Positions 54,847-62,526 of a stretch of 64,000 nucleotides of DNA are shown here, one piece after another. The stretch is from Neoaquamicrobium microcysteis. Lineage in GTDB: Bacteria > Pseudomonadota > Alphaproteobacteria > Rhizobiales > Rhizobiaceae. Within the stretch, counting starts at the first letter, position 1. Each line of letters opens with the position of its first letter. A model generated the notes under the pieces. It was not told where the DNA came from, did not search any database, and saw only the letters and a program-made list of their open reading frames with translations. The stretch lies in the NCBI RefSeq assembly GCF_008180155.1, contig NZ_VSZS01000061.1:124001-188000 (forward strand), given 5' to 3'. A program made the position numbers and the translations under genes.

Positions 54847-55404
54847 CTAGCCGGCGGGCGCGTAGCGCAGCAACAGCACGTCCTCCGGCAGCCGCTCGCT
54901 GCCGAGTGGCTTGAGGTCCAGCGGCACGCCGTGTGCGAAGTATGGTTTGCCCCCGCCGGCGACCGAGGGATAGACGAAGAGCTGATATTCGTCGATCAGG
55001 CCCCAGCGGCCGAAGCTGGCCGCCAGTTCCGCGCCGGAAACCGAGATGTCGCCTTCGGTCTCCGCCTTGAGTGCTCTTGCCGCGGCTTCGACATCGTCGC
55101 TCACCAGCCGGGCGTTTGCCCCCACTTCTTTCAACGTCGTCGATATGACCACCTTTGGCGTCTGCTGCCAGAAATGGGCGAACTCGCGCTCGAAATCCGT
55201 GATCGACGGATCGCGGTCGTAGGTATCCCAGACGCGCATCACCTCGTACATGCGCCGGCCGTATATATCGAGGGCTATGTTGCGCTGCATCTCGTTGAAG
55301 TAGCGGTGCAGTTGCTCTTTCGGCCCCGACCACTGCGATGCGCCTGCCGCTCCTTCGATGTAGCCGTCCAGCGACGTGAGCATGCCGTAGATAATCCGGC
55401 CCAT
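54847..55404 (-). CDS. dihydrofolate reductase family protein (RibD C-terminal domain)
   Basis: A 185-residue DHFR-fold protein: RIIYGMLTSLDGYIEGAAG, IYGRRMYEVMRVWDTYD, GDISVSGAELAASF and VAGGGKPYFAHG. GGAGGAAGCC precedes the ATG at 55404. It shares several segments with the RibD_C protein at 42326 (the YEVMR.W and GKPYFA motifs), so they look like distant paralogs. It is divergent from the ilv leader; the gap holds the ilv promoter. Substrate unknown. Confidence 0.88.
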   Translation of the reverse strand: MGRIIYGMLTSLDGYIEGAAGASQWSGPKEQLHRYFNEMQRNIALDIYGRRMYEVMRVWDTYDRDPSITDFEREFAHFWQQTPKVVISTTLKEVGANARLVSDDVEAAARALKAETEGDISVSGAELAASFGRWGLIDEYQLFVYPSVAGGGKPYFAHGVPLDLKPLGSERLPEDVLLLRYAPAG

Positions 55405-55490
55405 GGCTTCCTCCAAACCGATTAGTTTTTGCAAGCGGTTTTATAATGCAGGGTCCGAAATGGCGCAACACGCGCGGCGCACAAATGCAG

Positions 55491-55519
55491 TTGACACATG
55501 CTCGCAAGGCCTCTTATTG
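55491..55519 (+). promoter_or_regulatory. predicted sigma-70 promoter of the ilvB leader
   Basis: TTGACA at 55491-55496 is a consensus -35 box; 17 bp later TTATTG (55514-55519) is a fair -10 box. Transcription would begin near 55526, only a few bases before the ATG of the leader peptide at 55529, implying a leaderless or nearly leaderless mRNA as known for rhizobial trpL. Confidence 0.72.
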
Positions 55520-55528
55520 TCCGCGCCC

Positions 55529-55582
55529 ATGAACATCTCGACGATCATTCTCGTAGGAAGGCGCGTGGGCAAGGCGGTGTAA
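55529..55582 (+). CDS. ilv operon leader peptide
   Basis: A 17-codon open frame encodes MNISTIILVGRRVGKAV. It contains three isoleucines, one leucine and two valines plus a terminal valine, as expected of an attenuation leader that senses charged branched-chain tRNAs. It has no Shine-Dalgarno sequence because the predicted transcription start lies just ahead of the ATG. A terminator hairpin starts 32 bases after its stop, and a small hairpin (GGCGGT-GTA-ACCGCC, 55573-55587) covers the stop codon. The codons 55561-55569 can pair with 55600-55608 (nine pairs), giving competing structures. Starvation for Ile, Leu or Val should stall the ribosome and let ilvB be read. Confidence 0.82.
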   Translation: MNISTIILVGRRVGKAV

Positions 55583-55614
55583 CCGCCGGGCGACAGCTTC
55601 CCATGCGCAAACAC

Positions 55615-55637
55615 AGGCTCCTCCGGGGGCCTTTTTT
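55615..55637 (+). terminator. transcription attenuator of ilvB
   Basis: AGGCTCC (55615-55621), loop TCCG and GGGGCCT (55626-55632) form a seven-pair stem with one G-U, ending in a run of six T (55632-55637). It lies between the leader peptide and ilvB (start 55702), exactly where an attenuator belongs. Confidence 0.83.
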
Positions 55638-55701
55638 ATTGCCCGCAACACCGATAAACGACCACATGCGCGAAGCGCGAAGACAGGACGGGAAGAGACC
55701 G

Positions 55702-57489
55702 ATGAGCAAGGCAGGAAATGATGCCGGCAGACGCGAGATGTCCGGCGCGGAGATGGTGGTGCAGGCGCTGAAGGATAACGGCGTCGAGCATGTCTTCGGT
55801 TATCCGGGCGGGGCGGTTCTTCCGATCTACGACGAAATCTTCCAGCAGGAGGACGTGCAGCACATTCTGGTGCGCCACGAGCAGGGCGCGGGCCATGCCG
55901 CCGAGGGCTATGCCCGTTCCACCGGCAAGGCGGGCGTCATGCTGGTGACCTCCGGCCCCGGCGCGACCAACGCGGTGACGCCGCTGCAGGACGCGCTGAT
56001 GGATTCCATCCCGCTCGTCTGCATCACCGGCCAGGTTCCCACCTCGCTGATCGGCTCCGACGCGTTCCAGGAGTGCGACACGGTCGGCATCACGCGCCCC
56101 TGCACCAAGCACAACTGGCTGGTGAAGGACGTGAACGATCTCTCGCGCATTATTCATGAGGCCTTCCACATCGCCACGACCGGGCGGCCGGGACCGGTGG
56201 TCGTCGACATTCCCAAGGACGTGCAGTTCGCGAAGGGCATCTACACGCCGCCGCAGCAGGCCCCGCGCACGTCCTACAGCCCGAAGATTCAGGGCGACCT
56301 CGAACAGATCAAGCAGGCCGTCGCACTGATGGCGAATGCGAAACGTCCGATCATCTATTCGGGCGGCGGCGTCGTGAATTCGGGGCCTGAGGCCAGTCAT
56401 CTTCTGCGCGAACTGGTCGATCTGACCGGCTTTCCCATCACCTCCACACTCATGGGGCTGGGCGCCTATCCGGCATCCGGCAAGAGCTGGCTCGGCATGC
56501 TGGGCATGCACGGCACTTACGAAGCCAACATGGCCATGCACGACTGCGACGTGATGGTGTGCCTGGGCGCGCGCTTCGACGACCGCATCACCGGCCGCCT
56601 CAACGCGTTCTCGCCCAATTCCAAGAAAATCCACATCGACATCGACCCGTCCTCGCTCAACAAGAACGTGCATGTCGATATTCCCATCCTGGGCGATGTC
56701 GGCCGTGCGCTGGAAGACATGGTGCGGCTGTGGCGTGCCACCGCCAAGGCCGACAAGAGCGCGCTGCACCCGTGGTGGGAGCAGATCGCGCGCTGGCGCG
56801 CCCGCGACTCGCTCGCCTACAAGGCCAATGACGACGTCATCATGCCGCAATACGCGATCCAGCGGCTGTATGAACTGACCAAGACCCGCGAAACCTACAT
56901 CACCACCGAGGTGGGCCAGCACCAGATGTGGGCGGCCCAGCACTACGGCTTCGAGAAGCCCAACCGCTGGATGACCTCCGGCGGGTTGGGAACCATGGGC
57001 TACGGCCTGCCGGCTGCACTCGGCGTCCAGATCGCCCATCCAGACGCGCTGGTCGTCGACATTGCCGGCGACGCCTCGGTGCAGATGACTATGCAGGAGA
57101 TGTCGACGGCCGTTCAATACAACGCGCCGATCAAGATCTTCATCCTCAACAACCAGTACATGGGCATGGTGCGCCAGTGGCAGCAGCTTCTGCACGGCAA
57201 CCGCCTGTCGCACTCCTATACCGAGGCGATGCCCGACTTCGTGCTGATGGCGCAGGCCTTCGGCGCGCACGGCATCCGCTGCGAAAAGCCCGGCGAGCTC
57301 GACGCTGCGATCCAGGAGATGATCGACGTGAAGAAACCGGTGCTTTTCGACTGCCGCGTCGCCGCACTCGCCAACTGCTTCCCGATGATCCCCTCGGGCA
57401 AGGCGCACAACGAGATGCTGCTGCCTGACGAGGCCACCGACGAAGTCGTCGCCAACGCCATCGACGCCAAGGGCAGGGAGCTGGTGTAG
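55702..57489 (+). CDS. ilvB: acetolactate synthase large subunit
   Basis: A 595-residue ThDP enzyme for the first common step of valine, leucine and isoleucine synthesis. The catalytic Glu lies in ILVRHEQGAGHAAEGYARSTG (near residue 60); SGPGATNAVTPLQDALMDSIPLVCITGQV and the ThDP motif GDASVQMTMQEMSTAVQYNAPIKIFILNN are intact, as is FAD-binding DDRITGRL. ATG 55702 follows GGGAAGAGACCG; ATG 55666 is also in frame. It is controlled by the leader/attenuator ahead of it. The small subunit gene begins 748 bp downstream, separated by a toxin-antitoxin module. Confidence 0.97.
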   Translation: MSKAGNDAGRREMSGAEMVVQALKDNGVEHVFGYPGGAVLPIYDEIFQQEDVQHILVRHEQGAGHAAEGYARSTGKAGVMLVTSGPGATNAVTPLQDALMDSIPLVCITGQVPTSLIGSDAFQECDTVGITRPCTKHNWLVKDVNDLSRIIHEAFHIATTGRPGPVVVDIPKDVQFAKGIYTPPQQAPRTSYSPKIQGDLEQIKQAVALMANAKRPIIYSGGGVVNSGPEASHLLRELVDLTGFPITSTLMGLGAYPASGKSWLGMLGMHGTYEANMAMHDCDVMVCLGARFDDRITGRLNAFSPNSKKIHIDIDPSSLNKNVHVDIPILGDVGRALEDMVRLWRATAKADKSALHPWWEQIARWRARDSLAYKANDDVIMPQYAIQRLYELTKTRETYITTEVGQHQMWAAQHYGFEKPNRWMTSGGLGTMGYGLPAALGVQIAHPDALVVDIAGDASVQMTMQEMSTAVQYNAPIKIFILNNQYMGMVRQWQQLLHGNRLSHSYTEAMPDFVLMAQAFGAHGIRCEKPGELDAAIQEMIDVKKPVLFDCRVAALANCFPMIPSGKAHNEMLLPDEATDEVVANAIDAKGRELV

Positions 57490-57498
57490 TGCGGCTTG

Positions 57499-57541
57499 AA
57501 GTAAGACGTGGTGGATGATAAAGTCTTACTGCGTCTTACTT
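57499..57541. promoter_or_regulatory. operator-like array of three AGTAAGAC repeats
   Basis: AAGTAAGACG (57499-57508) and CGTCTTACTT (57532-57541) form a perfect 10-bp inverted repeat with a 23-bp spacer. A third half-site AAGTCTTACT (57521-57530) lies between them in the orientation of the second. The array sits 10 bp before the AbrB-type antitoxin ATG and ends just before its GGAGG site, as expected of an autoregulatory operator. Confidence 0.75.
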
Positions 57542-57551
57542 GGAGGCAGTC

Positions 57552-57836
57552 ATGAACGTTCGGGCTAAGGTGTCGAGCAAGGGACAGGTCGTGATCCCGA
57601 AGCAAATCCGGGACGATCTCGGCATCGCGGAAGGGAGCGAGGTTGAGTTCGTTCCGAAGGCGGGCGGATTCTTCGTCCAGCTGGTGGAGGACTTCGATCC
57701 ACGATATCCGCGGGTTCCCGCTGGCGAGTTCCTGAAACACGTTGTCCGGATCGCGAGACCGTTCCCGACTGATGAAGAGATCGAACAAGCCATGCTCGCA
57801 GAGGCCGCGCGGAGGTACAATGCCACTCGCGATTGA
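57552..57836 (+). CDS. AbrB/MazE-type antitoxin (VapB)
   Basis: A 94-residue antitoxin. The N terminus MNVRAKVSSKGQVVIPKQIRDDLGI is a standard swapped-hairpin AbrB/SpoVT DNA-binding domain. The C-terminal half is acidic and contains DPRYPRVPAGEFLKHVVRIARPFP, expected to wrap the PIN toxin. GGAGG is five bases before the ATG. It overlaps the PIN gene by 17 bp. An array of AGTAAGAC repeats lies directly upstream, consistent with autorepression. The module sits between ilvB and ilvH on the same strand. Confidence 0.88.
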   Translation: MNVRAKVSSKGQVVIPKQIRDDLGIAEGSEVEFVPKAGGFFVQLVEDFDPRYPRVPAGEFLKHVVRIARPFPTDEEIEQAMLAEAARRYNATRD

Positions 57837-58215
57837 CACGAATGTCCTTGCGCGAGCTCTGGTCGACGACGGCTCGGAACAAGCCCGGCGATCACGTACG
57901 TTGCTTAGCGAAAGGGAAGTCTTCCTGCCCGACTCCGTGCTTCTGGAAACCGAATGGTTGCTGCGCAGCATCATGAAACTCGACAGGATCCACATCAATC
58001 GTACGCTCGGGACCCTTCTTGCCAGCGCGAACATACGTTTTTCCGACCGCCGGGGGCTTGCCGACGTCGTTGCATCCCACGGCGCAGGGCTCGATTTCGC
58101 GGATGCCATGCATCTTCATGCGTCGAAAGAATGCGACGGCCTTGCAACTTTCGACGCCGACTTCAGACGCCGCGCCAAAAAGATCGCCGGAACCGTTCCG
58201 GTCGTCTCACCCTGA
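57820..58215 (+). CDS. PIN-domain toxin (VapC-like)
   Basis: A 131-residue PIN ribonuclease. The acidic active-site residues are Asp6 (LAIDTNVLAR), Glu43 (LLETEWLLRS), Asp92/Asp95 (LDFADAMHLH) and Asp112/Asp114 (TFDADF). VapC toxins cleave specific tRNAs or rRNA when unneutralised. GGAGG sits four bases before the ATG at 57820, inside the antitoxin gene. No frameshift is visible, so the toxin appears intact. The gene ends 22 bp before ilvH, so toxin and ilvH may share a transcript. Confidence 0.9.
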   Translation: MPLAIDTNVLARALVDDGSEQARRSRTLLSEREVFLPDSVLLETEWLLRSIMKLDRIHINRTLGTLLASANIRFSDRRGLADVVASHGAGLDFADAMHLHASKECDGLATFDADFRRRAKKIAGTVPVVSP

Positions 58216-58237
58216 TGAAAGTTAGAGAAATCTCGAC

Positions 58238-58816
58238 ATGAACGCCCAGCTTCAGCCTTCCGGCTCCGCCTATTTCATCGCCAAGGAAACCGAGAGTGCC
58301 GAGAAGCATACGCTCTCGGTGCTTGTCGACAACGAGCCGGGCGTCCTTGCCCGCGTCATCGGCCTGTTCTCCGGACGCGGCTACAATATCGACAGCCTGA
58401 CCGTCTCGGAGACCGAGCACGAAAAGCACCTTTCTCGCATCACCATCGTGACGCGCGGCACCCCGCACGTGCTGGAGCAGATCAAGCACCAGCTCGAGCG
58501 CATCGTGCCGGTCCACCGGGTCAACGACCTGACGGTCATCGCCCGCGAGATGGGGCAGGAGCGCCCGCTGGAGCGCGAGCTGGCGCTTGTGAAGGTGCGC
58601 GGCACCGGCAACGAGCGCGTCGAGGCTCTGCGGCTGGCGGAAGCCTTCCGCGCAAACGTCATCGACGCCAATACCGAGCATTTCATCTTCGAGATCACCG
58701 GGCGCGTCTCCAAGATCGAGCAGTTCATCGCGATCCTGAAGCCGCTTGGGCTTGTGGAAGTATGCCGCACCGGCGTGGCGGCCATGAACCGCGGCCCGCA
58801 GGGCATGGAAGCCTGA
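58238..58816 (+). CDS. ilvH: acetolactate synthase small (regulatory) subunit
   Basis: A 192-residue regulatory subunit (also named ilvN). The N-terminal ACT domain HTLSVLVDNEPGVLARVIGLFSGRGYNIDSLTVSETE binds valine for feedback control, and the C-terminal domain has LVKVRGTGNERVEALRLAEAFRANVID. The ribosome site (GTTAGAGAAATC) is weak, which may mean translation depends on read-through from upstream genes. Normally it would follow ilvB closely; here a PIN/AbrB pair intervenes. LysE family gene follows 10 bp later. Confidence 0.96.
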   Translation: MNAQLQPSGSAYFIAKETESAEKHTLSVLVDNEPGVLARVIGLFSGRGYNIDSLTVSETEHEKHLSRITIVTRGTPHVLEQIKHQLERIVPVHRVNDLTVIAREMGQERPLERELALVKVRGTGNERVEALRLAEAFRANVIDANTEHFIFEITGRVSKIEQFIAILKPLGLVEVCRTGVAAMNRGPQGMEA

Positions 58817-58826
58817 CGCCCGCATC

Positions 58827-59423
58827 ATGCCCTTCGACGTTTTCATGGCGCTGGTCGTCTTCGCCTTCGTGACCTCGATCACGCCGGGCCCCAACAATTT
58901 CATGCTGATGGCGTCGGGCGTGAATTTCGGCTTCCGCCGCACGATCCCGCACATGCTGGGCATTGGGGCGGGCTTTCTCTCGCTTCTGCTTTGCGTCGGC
59001 TTCGGGCTCGGCGCGGTGCTGACCGCCTATCCGGCTTTGCATATCGGCCTCAAGATCGCGGGTGGTGCCTATCTGCTCTATCTCGCATGGCGCATCGCCA
59101 TGTCGCGCTCCATGAGTGAGAAGAACGGCAAGGCCGCGCGACCGATGACCTTTCTGGAGGCGGCAGCCTTCCAGTGGGTCAACCCCAAGGCATGGGTCAT
59201 GGCCGTCACCGCCATGGCGATCTACACCAACCCGGCCGCTCCGTTCCTGTCGGTGGTGCTCGTCGCCGTGGCGTTCGCTCTAGTCAATTTGCCAAGCGTC
59301 TCGACCTGGGCGGGCTTCGGCATGGCGCTGCGCGGGTTCCTTTCGGACCCCGCGCGGCTCAAATGGTTCAATATCGCCATGGGCGTCGCGCTTGCTATCA
59401 GCCTGTGGCCGATGCTGCGGTAG
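58827..59423 (+). CDS. LysE family translocator (RhtB-like)
   Basis: A 198-residue membrane exporter of the LysE/RhtB family with six hydrophobic segments. The family start FMALVVFAFVTSITPGPNNFMLMASGVNFGFRRT contains the conserved PGPN motif, and WRIAMSRSMSEK-FLEAAAFQWVNPKAW the second conserved block. These proteins export amino acids or derivatives. Its start is 10 bp after ilvH, so it may remove excess branched-chain or related amino acids as part of this locus; that link is inference. Confidence 0.92.
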   Translation: MPFDVFMALVVFAFVTSITPGPNNFMLMASGVNFGFRRTIPHMLGIGAGFLSLLLCVGFGLGAVLTAYPALHIGLKIAGGAYLLYLAWRIAMSRSMSEKNGKAARPMTFLEAAAFQWVNPKAWVMAVTAMAIYTNPAAPFLSVVLVAVAFALVNLPSVSTWAGFGMALRGFLSDPARLKWFNIAMGVALAISLWPMLR

Positions 59424-59480
59424 GCGCTGGCCCAAACGCGCCAATCGACGCGTCGGGGCCGCGGTGGTAGCTTTGCCGCC

Positions 59481-59993
59481 ATGTTGGACAGGGTGTTCTC
59501 GCTGAAGGGAGTGCTCACGACGGCCGGCGTCCTGCTGGCCGTCCTGTTCGCCATCGGCTGGATGACCCGCGAGGACCCCGCCGACAAGCCCTATCTGCGC
59601 ATCGTCGGCGGCGGCTTCATCTTCAACTATCGCGTCGCGGACGCGTTCTACGGCTTCACCGCGATCGTCCAGCGGCCGTTGCCTACGGGTTCGATCGTCG
59701 AAGCGTCCTTCGAAGATCCGGCCGGCGGCGCGCCGCATGTTGTGCGCCAGCGCATCGGCGGGCCGGAAATGACGCGCTTCGCCATGCGCTCTCCGCCGGT
59801 GCGCGGCGTCAAGGCGTCGAAGCCCTATCAGGTCGCCATCCGCATCCTCGACCGCGAGGAGCGTCACGTGCTGTGGACGCATCAGACCGATTTCCGCAGC
59901 CAGTTGGACGACAGCGTGGTGCCTGACCAGCCGCTGACAATCGGGCCTGGCTATGCGAAGAATCCGCAGGCGGCGCCATCTACCCATAATTGA
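59481..59993 (+). CDS. membrane-anchored hypothetical protein
   Basis: A 170-residue protein with one N-terminal hydrophobic helix (GVLTTAGVLLAVLFAIGWM, about residues 10-28), then a soluble part of about 140 residues that should be periplasmic. It contains LRIVGGGFIFNYRVADAFYGFTAIVQRPLPTGSIVEASFEDPAGG, a pattern I associate with uncharacterised Hyphomicrobiales proteins. No enzyme motif or cysteine is seen. The last residues (NPQAAPSTHN) run into an AT-richer region. Function unknown. Confidence 0.78.
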   Translation: MLDRVFSLKGVLTTAGVLLAVLFAIGWMTREDPADKPYLRIVGGGFIFNYRVADAFYGFTAIVQRPLPTGSIVEASFEDPAGGAPHVVRQRIGGPEMTRFAMRSPPVRGVKASKPYQVAIRILDREERHVLWTHQTDFRSQLDDSVVPDQPLTIGPGYAKNPQAAPSTHN

Positions 59994-60172
59994 ATTTTTC
60001 TATGTTTGCGAGTTATGGTTGTTTCCCATATTTGGGAGGCTGCGGATATTTTGACCGACGTTCTGGGATTGAATATGTTCCGTTTATGTTCTAAGAATGT
60101 AGACGAATTCTTCGCGTATATGCAACCAGAGCGCGCTTCGGGTTGGTTGTACACATACCATAAGTGGTGTAT

Positions 60173-60436
60173 ATGATGGCGATACATGTAAAAGACCCCA
60201 AGACAGACGCACTCGTGAGGAGGCTTGCGGAAATGAGAGGGATCGGCATCACAGAGGCAATAAAGGAGGCAGTGGAGGAGTCTCTCGCCGCCGACCGTGC
60301 TCAGAACAGCGAGCCTGTCGAAGCGCTGCGCCGCAAACTCCAGCCGTTGCGCGACGAAATGAAGGCATACGGGAAGTCCGACGCTAAAATCGACAAGCAG
60401 TTCTATGACACGCTTTGGGAAGAGGAGGGGATGTGA
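60173..60436 (+). CDS. VapB antitoxin (PSK transcription-factor type)
   Basis: An 87-residue antitoxin whose N-terminal half, AIHVKDPKTDALVRRLAEMRGIGITEAIKEAVEESL, fits the Rv0623/PSK_trans_fac family of ribbon-helix-helix-like regulators. The C-terminal part (PVEALRRKLQPLRDEMKAYGKSDAKIDKQFYDTLWEEEGM) is charged and should bind toxin. ATG 60173 or 60176 could start translation; neither has a good ribosome site. The AT-rich DNA just upstream has imperfect inverted symmetry (TACAC...GTGTA, 60150-60171) overlapping the start, a plausible operator. The stop overlaps the toxin start by one base. Confidence 0.86.
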   Translation: MMAIHVKDPKTDALVRRLAEMRGIGITEAIKEAVEESLAADRAQNSEPVEALRRKLQPLRDEMKAYGKSDAKIDKQFYDTLWEEEGM

Positions 60437-60825
60437 TGTACCTCGATACTTCCTCGATGATCGCCATACTCGTCTCCGAGCCGGAAGGCGACGAGATGAT
60501 CGAACGGCTTGGATCTTACGAGCGGCGTGTCACTTCGATCGTCACCATGTTCGAGACCATCCTGTCTCTGGGAAAAATCACTGGTGACAGGGAAAATGCG
60601 CCGAGACAGGTCAGGCAGTTCATTCGTGCGGCTGGCATCGAGGTGGTTGCGGTGGACGCAACGGCATCCGATGCCTTCATTGAAGCCTACCAAACCTATC
60701 ACCGAGGGGCAGAGCATCCCGCGAAGCTCAGTTTCGGAGATTGTATCAGCTACGCTATCGCCAAGACGCTCGGGCTGCGACTCCTCTACAAGGGCGACGA
60801 TTTTGCCCGCACCGACCTCGCCTGA
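60436..60825 (+). CDS. VapC toxin (PIN domain)
   Basis: A 129-residue PIN ribonuclease with Asp4 (YLDTSSMIAIL), Glu40 (TMFETILSLG), Asp102 (FGDCISYAIAK) and Asp121/Asp122 (KGDDFARTDL) in the right order. The ATG shares one base with the antitoxin stop (TGATG), and AGAGGAGGGG provides a strong ribosome site. It appears intact. It is the second VapBC-like pair within 3 kb but belongs to a different antitoxin family from the first. Confidence 0.92.
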   Translation: MYLDTSSMIAILVSEPEGDEMIERLGSYERRVTSIVTMFETILSLGKITGDRENAPRQVRQFIRAAGIEVVAVDATASDAFIEAYQTYHRGAEHPAKLSFGDCISYAIAKTLGLRLLYKGDDFARTDLA

Positions 60826-60868
60826 GACGCCCCTTGCCCATGCAGCGCGAATCCCGCACTAACGCGCG

Positions 60869-61996
60869 ATGCAGTTCTCACCTCAACAGGATGAAGCTCT
60901 CAAGGCCGTCGCTCGCTGGCTGAAGGAAGGGCGCAAGCCGCTGTTCCGATTGTTCGGCTATGCCGGCACCGGCAAGACGACGCTGGCGCGCTATTTCGCC
61001 GAGCATGTCGACGGACAGGTGCAGTTCGCGGCCTTCACCGGCAAGGCGGCACAAGTGCTGCGCGCCAAGGGTGCCAGCAACGCCCGCACGATCCACTCGC
61101 TGATATACCGTCCGCGCGGCGAGGAAGCGGTGGAGGACGAGACCACCGGCAAGACCTCGATCAATCCCACGTTCTCGCTCAACCGCCAGAGCCCTATCGC
61201 AAAGGCCGCGCTGGTGGTGGTCGACGAGTGCTCGATGGTGGATGAACAACTCGGCCGCGACCTGATGAGCTTCGGCACGCCGATCCTCGTTCTGGGCGAC
61301 CCGGCGCAGCTTCCGCCGATCTCGGGCGGCGGCTTCTTTACCGAGCACGATCCGGACCACCTGCTGACCGAAATCCACCGGCAGGCGCGAGACAACCCGA
61401 TCATCCGCCTGGCGCTGGATGTGCGCGAGGGGCGCGAGTTCATGATGGGCGACTACGGCACCGCCCGCGTGATCGGCCGCGAGGACGTGGATCAGGACCT
61501 GGTGCTGGCGGCCGATCAGGTGCTGGTCGGCACCAACCGCACGCGGCGGCGCTACAACCAGCGCCTGCGGCAGCTCAAGGGCTTCGATGCCGCCTATCCG
61601 CAGGCAGGCGACAAGCTGGTTTGCCTCCGCAACGACCCGGCCAAGGGACTGCTCAACGGTTCGCTCTGGAAGGTGATGACCTCGTCGCGGGAGACGGTGA
61701 AGCCGGGCATCAACCTCCTCGTATCGCCCGAGGAGGACGATCCCGATCGCGGTGTCGCCAAGATCAAGCTGCTGAAGGCCGCTTTCGAGGATCCCGACGC
61801 CGACATACCCTGGCAGCAGAAGAAGCGCTTCGACGATTTCGACTACGGCTACGCGCTCACCGTGCACAAGGCGCAGGGCTCGCAGTGGGATGAGGTCGTG
61901 CTGTTCGACGAGAGCTTCGCCTTCAAGGACACGCGGCAGCGCTGGCTTTACACGGCCATCACCCGCGCGGCCGAGCGCCTGACAGTGGTGCGCTGA
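60869..61996 (+). CDS. RecD-like superfamily 1 helicase/ATPase
   Basis: A 375-residue SF1 helicase-like ATPase. Walker A is LFGYAGTGKTTLARYF (about residues 29-38); VVVDECSMVDEQLGRDLM is Walker B; PILVLGDPAQLPPISGGGFF and LTEIHRQARDNPIIRLA are motifs III and IV; the C-terminal YALTVHKAQGSQWDEVVLFDES and RWLYTAITRAAERL form motifs V and VI. It lacks RecD's long N-terminal domain and no RecBC genes are near. It may act alone in repair or displacement. It is convergent with the SpoIIAA-like gene with no gap between stops. Confidence 0.9.
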   Translation: MQFSPQQDEALKAVARWLKEGRKPLFRLFGYAGTGKTTLARYFAEHVDGQVQFAAFTGKAAQVLRAKGASNARTIHSLIYRPRGEEAVEDETTGKTSINPTFSLNRQSPIAKAALVVVDECSMVDEQLGRDLMSFGTPILVLGDPAQLPPISGGGFFTEHDPDHLLTEIHRQARDNPIIRLALDVREGREFMMGDYGTARVIGREDVDQDLVLAADQVLVGTNRTRRRYNQRLRQLKGFDAAYPQAGDKLVCLRNDPAKGLLNGSLWKVMTSSRETVKPGINLLVSPEEDDPDRGVAKIKLLKAAFEDPDADIPWQQKKRFDDFDYGYALTVHKAQGSQWDEVVLFDESFAFKDTRQRWLYTAITRAAERLTVVR

Positions 61997-62404
61997 CTAC
62001 ACGCGCTCCTCGATCTCGCGCGCGCCGATCCACTCCCACGCCTGCTGTTCGTCTTCAGCCGAGAAGTGGCGCGCTTCGGCGCCCGAGCCCGGCTCGAACA
62101 GGGCGGTGACACGCGAAGCCCAGCCGCCGTCGTCGATCACCGCGCACTTGCCCACATTCTGCGCGACATGCGTGCGCATGTAGGCCGCCGTCTCGGGCGA
62201 CAGGTCGGCAATGTCCACGCTCGTCAGGTCCACCAGCCTGACCAGAAGGTCGATATGGGGATTCAGCGCGTATGCGCCTTCCAGCAGGCCGCACAGGTTT
62301 TCCGCGTCGGCGGAGGTGAACTCGCCGGTGATCTCGACTGCAAAGGCGTCTGCGCGATCGGTTTCGATGCGACGGACGGCGGGAACCCGTTCCAATGGGC
62401 GCAT
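61997..62404 (-). CDS. SpoIIAA-like / STAS-type protein
   Basis: A 135-residue protein resembling the SpoIIAA-like (DUF3478) group related to STAS domains: AFAVEITGEFTSADAENLCGLLEGAY, PHIDLLVRLVDLTSVDIADLSPE, KCAVIDDGGWASRVTALFEP and EDEQQAWEWIGARE. These proteins are small, soluble and without known enzyme activity. ATG 62404 has GGAG five bases upstream; the longer open frame to 62452 is not supported. It is convergent with the helicase and divergent from pdxJ. Confidence 0.8.
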   Translation of the reverse strand: MRPLERVPAVRRIETDRADAFAVEITGEFTSADAENLCGLLEGAYALNPHIDLLVRLVDLTSVDIADLSPETAAYMRTHVAQNVGKCAVIDDGGWASRVTALFEPGSGAEARHFSAEDEQQAWEWIGAREIEERV

Positions 62405-62526
62405 GTCTGCTCCTTTTCTGCCGCGGCTTTCACGCCGCCTGCTCTGGAACACACGAAACCCGGTGTCTGTTCCGCATCTTAACGATATAGGATGGCCGAC
62501 GCCACCAACCGGAAGACCTCGAAACG

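Noticed and set aside
55636-57408. 590-residue minus-strand open frame opposite ilvB
   Set aside because: It is a shadow of a conserved ThDP enzyme; no ribosome site or motif.
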